Part shown: piece by piece, positions 59,084 through 64,000 of the stretch | How the letters are laid out: each line of letters opens with the position of its first letter | Position numbering within the stretch: the stretch's first letter is position 1 | Position numbers and translations under genes: made by a program | Notes under the pieces: model-generated | Told to the model about the DNA's origin: nothing | The model's input: only the letters and a program-made list of their open reading frames with translations | Databases searched by the model: none | Source: Sphagnum compactum | Taxonomy: Eukaryota; Bryophyta; Sphagnopsida; Sphagnales | Reading direction: 5' to 3' | Assembly (NCBI GenBank): GCA_965153455.1 | Contig: OZ234500.1 | Span: forward strand, 1,116,001 to 1,180,000 | DNA length: 64,000 nucleotides

Positions 59084-61200
59084 TTGAAGATGTTAAATGC
59101 AACCCGAAACAATCATGTTCCTAGCTTGAACATTATTAGCATGCATGTTTATATGTCATGTTAAGTGTATATAGTAAGCTATCGAGGTTGTCATATATCC
59201 TTTAGTTCACATAACATGGCATGTTATGGACTAGGTAACTTGCATGCTCAAGCTAGTTACTAGACGATAAAACTATCGCGTAGTGATGTCGTAACGCTCT
59301 TGTCCGTGGATGAAAAAGTTTTGTAACTAACTTGTAGATGGATGAAAAACATGTAACCTTCCTCTCAATGGATGAAAGCTCATAACCTATGTATGTTCAG
59401 ATGAAGCATTCAAGAAAAAAGAAGAGGGAAGGGTTATCTATTGTGAGTGACCAATTTTGAAGACCCAAAAATCTTTGAATGGTAGGTTATGGACTGAGTA
59501 ATTGGGGAGAGTACATAGGTTAAGGCACATGAACATCGAGACTATTCATGGTAATCAACGTGCTTGAGACGATTCCTTAGCATAATCATCCTTCATGACA
59601 ATCGAGACGTCCTCTTTTCATCCACATAGAGAGCGGTTATGCAATTTTCATCCAAGCAACAAACAAAGGGTTACGGAACCATTGGGCTAAGGAAAGCCCA
59701 GGGTGGTACCTTGTGCTAACTAGTTAGTGGGTTGCTAATGAAACCGAGGTAGGTAGAAGGTTACGGGTTGTAATTTGCAACCAGACAGCCAATAAGAGTG
59801 TTGAGATTCTCACAATGGATGGATATGGTTATATGGGTACCACCAAAAAAAAATGTCTGGGCAGCACCCAAATTTTTTGCAAAAATATTAAATGAGCCAA
59901 GGGCGGGCAGATAGGGTTTTTTTATTAAAAAAAACAATTAATGTGAACAATACTTTTGTAATTATCCTTACCTACCCACATGTTGATCTTAATACCATCT
60001 CTAGATCCTTTAATGGTGGACAGCTAGCTACTAGCTTGGATGGATCTACCAACAAAGGTTATAATAATGTCAGGCAACACCTTCTGAAGGCAACAAAAAA
60101 GGGCACCAAGTTTCAAGCCTTTTTTCTTTTTTTTTAAATTTTTATTTATAATTTAAAATCAATCAATTAATTAATTAATTAATTAATTTTTTAAAATATA
60201 TATTATTATTTTTATTTTTTAGTTCTTTTTGCTTATAGTTCTTGTAAGGCTGCACCAACACAACATGGAGAAGTAAGTGGGTGGGCACTAAGTTGTCCCA
60301 AGGAATTAAATGCAACTTAGTCTTAGTACACATGCCTGCCCCCTCTGCCCAAAAGAAAATTATTTCCTCAAAAAAAATTTGACCCCTATGCCCAAAAGAA
60401 GATCATTTCCTTTATCATCCTTCTCTTTTTTCGGTTGCACAATGGATGAAACATTACAAAATGAATGAAAGGCTGTCCAAGAAAGTTGCACAATGGATAC
60501 AATGTTAGGAAAAAGGTTACTTGATTGATGAAAAGAAGATTTGAGGTTTCACAATGGATGAAAAGTTGGAGAAATGAGGTGGAGCATTCATCAATTGTGC
60601 AAACCTTCCAAGTTTTTTTTAAAAAAGATGATCCAATTTTTTTGGGATGTTTTTATAGGGAAGTGTGATCAAGTTTTTCAACATTTCATCCATTATGCAA
60701 CCTTCCATATTATAAACCATTACATGCAAACGACTTATTAATGAAAGTATGTTAAAATATGAAACGATATCTTTGGGAACATATGTTTTCCTCAAGGAAA
60801 ATGTAGCCAAACTCCTTGGGGGCATTATGCCGCAAACATGCCCCATTCCCCCTTCTCCCATGGGAACTTAGCCAAACGTCCCCTTTTGCAATTTGGTTGA
60901 AGAAGAAGTGCGATTCAATTGCACAAGGAGGAAACTTCCAACGGGAGGGTCATAATCTTCCCCTATATGAATGAAAGTCATGCAAGAAGAAGATGGGTGG
61001 TAATGAAAGATTTGAACCAAAATGTCTTCCTCAAAGAAGTGATTTCAAAGAAGAGCCCACAATAGTTGAAGGAATGACGACGTGCAAAGGGGAACGAAGT
61101 CAAGAAGGGGCAAAGCCTCGAAAGCGGGACAAAAATTGGTGGGGACAAGGTAAAGAAGGCATATGAAGTGCAAATGCCCTAGAGATTGGAGGTCCCAAGA
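59084..61200. other. Intergenic with recurring GGATGAAA motif
   Basis: GGATGAAA followed within 3-6 bases by GTAAC or ATAACC recurs near 59308, 59339 and 59370, with further GGATGAAA hits near 60446 and 60555. A (TTAA)n run lies at about 60160-60187. No gene is recognised. The frames at 59892-60137 and 60619-60861 have no known features. Confidence 0.4.
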
Positions 61201-63760
61201 TTCATACTCCGATGTATTGGTAATGTGGCCATTGTGCGTGGTGTTGCTTTGACCCTAGTGAAGTTCAATTGGGAGGGAGGGGGGAGGGGGGGTGGGTGTT
61301 TAATGTTTTGCCAGGATTCTTTGTAAAAGGAGGAGGGGTACTTGAGGGGAACTTGAGGGGAACTTGATCAAAAGAAGTGGCATCAGATTTATTTACTTGA
61401 AACTATACGTAATACCAAAATGGTATAAACATTTAGTTTTTTCCGGTTCTTTCCCTTCTAAGGTGGCTCTTATTACTTGGAAACTTTTTCTCAATGAACA
61501 AACCGAAGATTTGAATACTAAGGGAAGGGCATTTAAATATACATGTAATGTCATCACTTAGCGAGAGACTCTCCGAAGCTTCTTGGCGGTCATTCCGTCT
61601 TTCAAATACATGTAACTAACACATAGAACATTGTGAGCTCTAGCAAATACCACACCTATGGCCAATGTTTGACACAAAAATAATTCATAGAAATCTTTGC
61701 CGAAATAGAGAAAAAAAATTATTATTTCTTGTCAAAATCCCCGGGGAATCGACTCCTCGACAACCCTCTTCAACGATTTCCACTATCCCAACCAGTCCGA
61801 TAACATTACAAAAGACAAAGCATAATAAAGAACATTTTCTATACTAATTCCTTAACTGTTGGAATTTTGAAATATTAAAACCTTTTTTTTCTCAAATAAT
61901 TTGTTTTTTTTTTTCCGACATTACACTATCGAACATGAGTAGTATGTAGGTATGTACGGGAGTCTACAAAGTTACAAAGGTCCTAATGATGTTATAGAAT
62001 CTCTCCCTCCCGAATGCCAATTATGTGAGATAATGGGCAATTGCTCGGGACCGGATTGTGATGGGGATGATCCACCGCTAGCTAGCTACCTCCTCTAGGT
62101 CCTCCTCGCTATGTTCATAATTTGTTTATTATTATTCACTTTGTCAGAAATTTGCCCATGTCCTTTTTGACTCTTTGGTAGAAAGTTACATACTTTTGAA
62201 TAAAAGGTTTGTATAGTCAACTTTGTGCCGAAAAATGGGCAAGAGAAAAGAAACTCGGACATGATTGGGCACAACATCCAAATTGCCGGAAGTCAGTGCT
62301 GTATGTAAGGGTACCAACTTTGGTCTATTATGTGGCCTCAGTTGGTAGGTGTCCTCGAGGAGGATTATCGACAATGCAACAAAGCGAATGTGCCCAATCC
62401 CGAACTGCAACCATTGAGTAAGAGAGGAAATTGGTAGGGAAAAAAAAAAGGTCTAAAATGAAGGAAATCCCAAATTTTTTTTGCTTTGCAGAGGGGGCAG
62501 CAGCAGAACAATGTATGAAATAATTAATTCATGAGGCCCAAAACACCAGTTTCCAGGGCAATAACAAAAGACAAAGAGGAAGTTGCAAATTATTATGTGT
62601 AGTAGTAGCTGGCTAACCCTTAATTTAGGTTACCAACATAAGTCAAATTGTCTCTCAACTGATTCCCATTATGATCAAGCTTTTTTTAAGCCTGCTAATC
62701 ATCACCTAATTATGCCACAAACATTCATTCAAGCTTTCTAAACTAAAAATAAAGCACAGCTGCATGTGGGTGGCCTTTCTGCCAACCAAATAATGAAGCC
62801 TGCTGAGATGATTTACCATCCCAACAACATCTACCTTTCTGATGAGCAATTGTATTATGAGTTGACCTCCAAAAGATACCAAGCATTCAAGGGTTAACAA
62901 AAAAGCCCCAGCTCAAACAAAAAGGAGAAATAGAGAGAGAGAGAGAGAATGTAAGTCCCATTTTAACGAACCCGCAGCAAGTTCACATAAGCAAGTTTAG
63001 CAAGTTTCACATTAGCCCACTTCTCCATGAAGTGCATAATTTAAGTTACACTTTTCATTCCCCAAACAACGACAAAAATTGGATGACTTTATCAGGTTCC
63101 ATGCCCCTATACCAAATGTGTGCAGGCTGGGTGGATGAGAGTGGGCTGGTGTAACACGTAAGTTAAGGATGCAAAACTTAGTTAAAATTGTGTGGTCATC
63201 TAAAGAGAACTGAAAAGAACTCAACATTTGTTGTAGAAACTAATGTTTGATGAATTAAATAGTTTGGGTTAGATTTGTAACAAAGAAGAAGATCATGGGT
63301 GGGTGGTGATGGTGGTGGTGGGGTGGGGGAGTTGACCACGGGTATAGTAGGTAGGTAACCGACTAGTTTCCAGCTCTCATTCGCCCTTTTGGTGAGCATT
63401 CATTGGACAAGCTACCTCTCAATTGCCAAAAAACAAAAAAAAAGCATAACAAATAATATTATTACCTATTATCTCCCCAGGGGAAAGAAGAAAGAAGCAT
63501 GGACCTGGTAGATACCTACTACTAGGTAGTTCCCCGCATTGAATTATAAGAACATGCCATGCAACTTACTCAAGACTTACAAGTTCCCTTCCTGGGAAGT
63601 TCCCATGAACCCACCCCCTCCTTCCACCCTTAATTGCTACTTTCTTTTCTTTTCCGGGCCGAGGGAACAGGTCGAAAATCACGGAAGGGCCTGTACTCAG
63701 GGACTTCTCCTATACAACCCCAAAAAAAAAATTTTTTTTTTTTTCCTCATGAAAATAAAT
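61201..63760. other. Intergenic, no gene recognised
   Basis: Includes a G-rich run near 61270-61294, a direct doublet of ACTTGAGGGGA near 61339, a (GA)n run at 62935-62947 and a GGTGGTGGTGGGG stretch near 63310. A + frame at 61364-61561 has a patch (SKVALITWKLFLN) faintly like the zf-RVT end of LINE-type reverse transcriptases, too weak to call. Confidence 0.4.
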
Positions 63761-63769
63761 AAATCTTGA

Positions 63770-64000
63770 GGAAATGTTGTTCCATGCTCCTTCTTTTTCT
63801 TTTTGTGAAATTTCTTTTTGTGGATATGAGCAAGTTTCTTCCTTCCTTCTTTGCACTCTCTTTCTTTCTTTCCTGTGTCTTTCTTGTCTGTCTCTTCTCT
63901 TCTCTTCTCTTCTGTCTTGTTGTTGTTGCACTTTCCGCGCTCTTCAGATTCCCTTCCCCCATTGTCCGCAATTTCTCTTCTGTCCGCGTGTTTTGAGCGT
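63770..64000 (+). promoter_or_regulatory. Pyrimidine-rich edge, possible leader of a gene beyond the window
   Basis: The last 230 bases are dense in C and T on the + strand, with CTTTCTTTC and TCTCTTCTCTTC repeats, and turn less AT-rich towards the edge, similar to the (CT)n leader of the GIF gene. This may be the 5' region of a + strand gene starting to the right. The open frame there (63766 to the edge) encodes a Phe/Leu/Ser string and is probably not coding. Confidence 0.25.

Noticed and set aside
61364-61561. Possible zf-RVT end of a LINE-type element
   Set aside because: Only about 13 residues look similar, and the Cys/His residues of the domain are missing.
63766-63996. 76-codon frame running to the window edge
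   Set aside because: Pyrimidine-rich DNA gives Phe/Leu/Ser strings, and no recognisable domain starts before the edge.

Overview
The window looks like nuclear DNA from a land plant with a large, transposon-rich genome. It is strongly AT-rich and has only two convincing intact genes in 64 kb: an alpha-expansin (10017-11427, three exons) and a GRF-interacting factor / ANGUSTIFOLIA3-type co-activator (32350-34258, four exons). Both are on the + strand with GT-AG introns. Alpha-expansins point to a land plant. The low gene density and the kind of retroelement and hAT debris fit a non-flowering lineage or another large-genome plant better than a compact angiosperm, but that is inference and the species cannot be named. 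I see no bacterial, organellar or viral genes and no CRISPR array.

Layout. 1-6.7 kb is a nest of transposons: a small foldback element, a solo LTR (1266-2084) with a 5-bp target duplication, and a decayed hAT-like transposase gene split by a 2.5-kb CACTA-type element (2837-5361, perfect 12-bp termini, 3-bp target duplication). 8.2-11.5 kb is the expansin locus, with a MITE in intron 2 and another end of the same family just after the stop codon. 11.5-24.4 kb is mostly unrecognised AT-rich DNA with small repeats and some coding-like relics (16.9-18.4 kb). 24.5-28.4 kb, on the - strand, holds a decayed LTR retroelement whose remains read gag, aspartic protease, then the start of a cytosine-5 methyltransferase-like domain. 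Its apparent LTR abuts a transposase fragment. 28.4-31 kb has a long direct duplication and a degenerate 41-bp array related to one at 24.5 kb.

31-34.3 kb is the GIF gene with a (CT)n-rich leader and telo-box motifs. 34.3-49 kb is gene-poor and contains a perfect 28-bp hairpin, a foldback element, a six-copy 106-bp tandem array and an adjoining large hairpin. 49.2-51.3 kb is a second decayed hAT transposase. 51.5-64 kb holds minisatellites, two MITEs, copies of a dispersed 'TTTAGCCAAAT' repeat and, at the right edge, a pyrimidine-rich stretch that could be the leader of a gene beyond the window.

The two genes are not obviously linked in function beyond growth: expansin loosens cell walls, and GIF proteins help GRF transcription factors drive cell proliferation. 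The most interesting item is the methyltransferase-like motif in the retroelement polyprotein. The rest is nested insertion history, tandem arrays and foldbacks.
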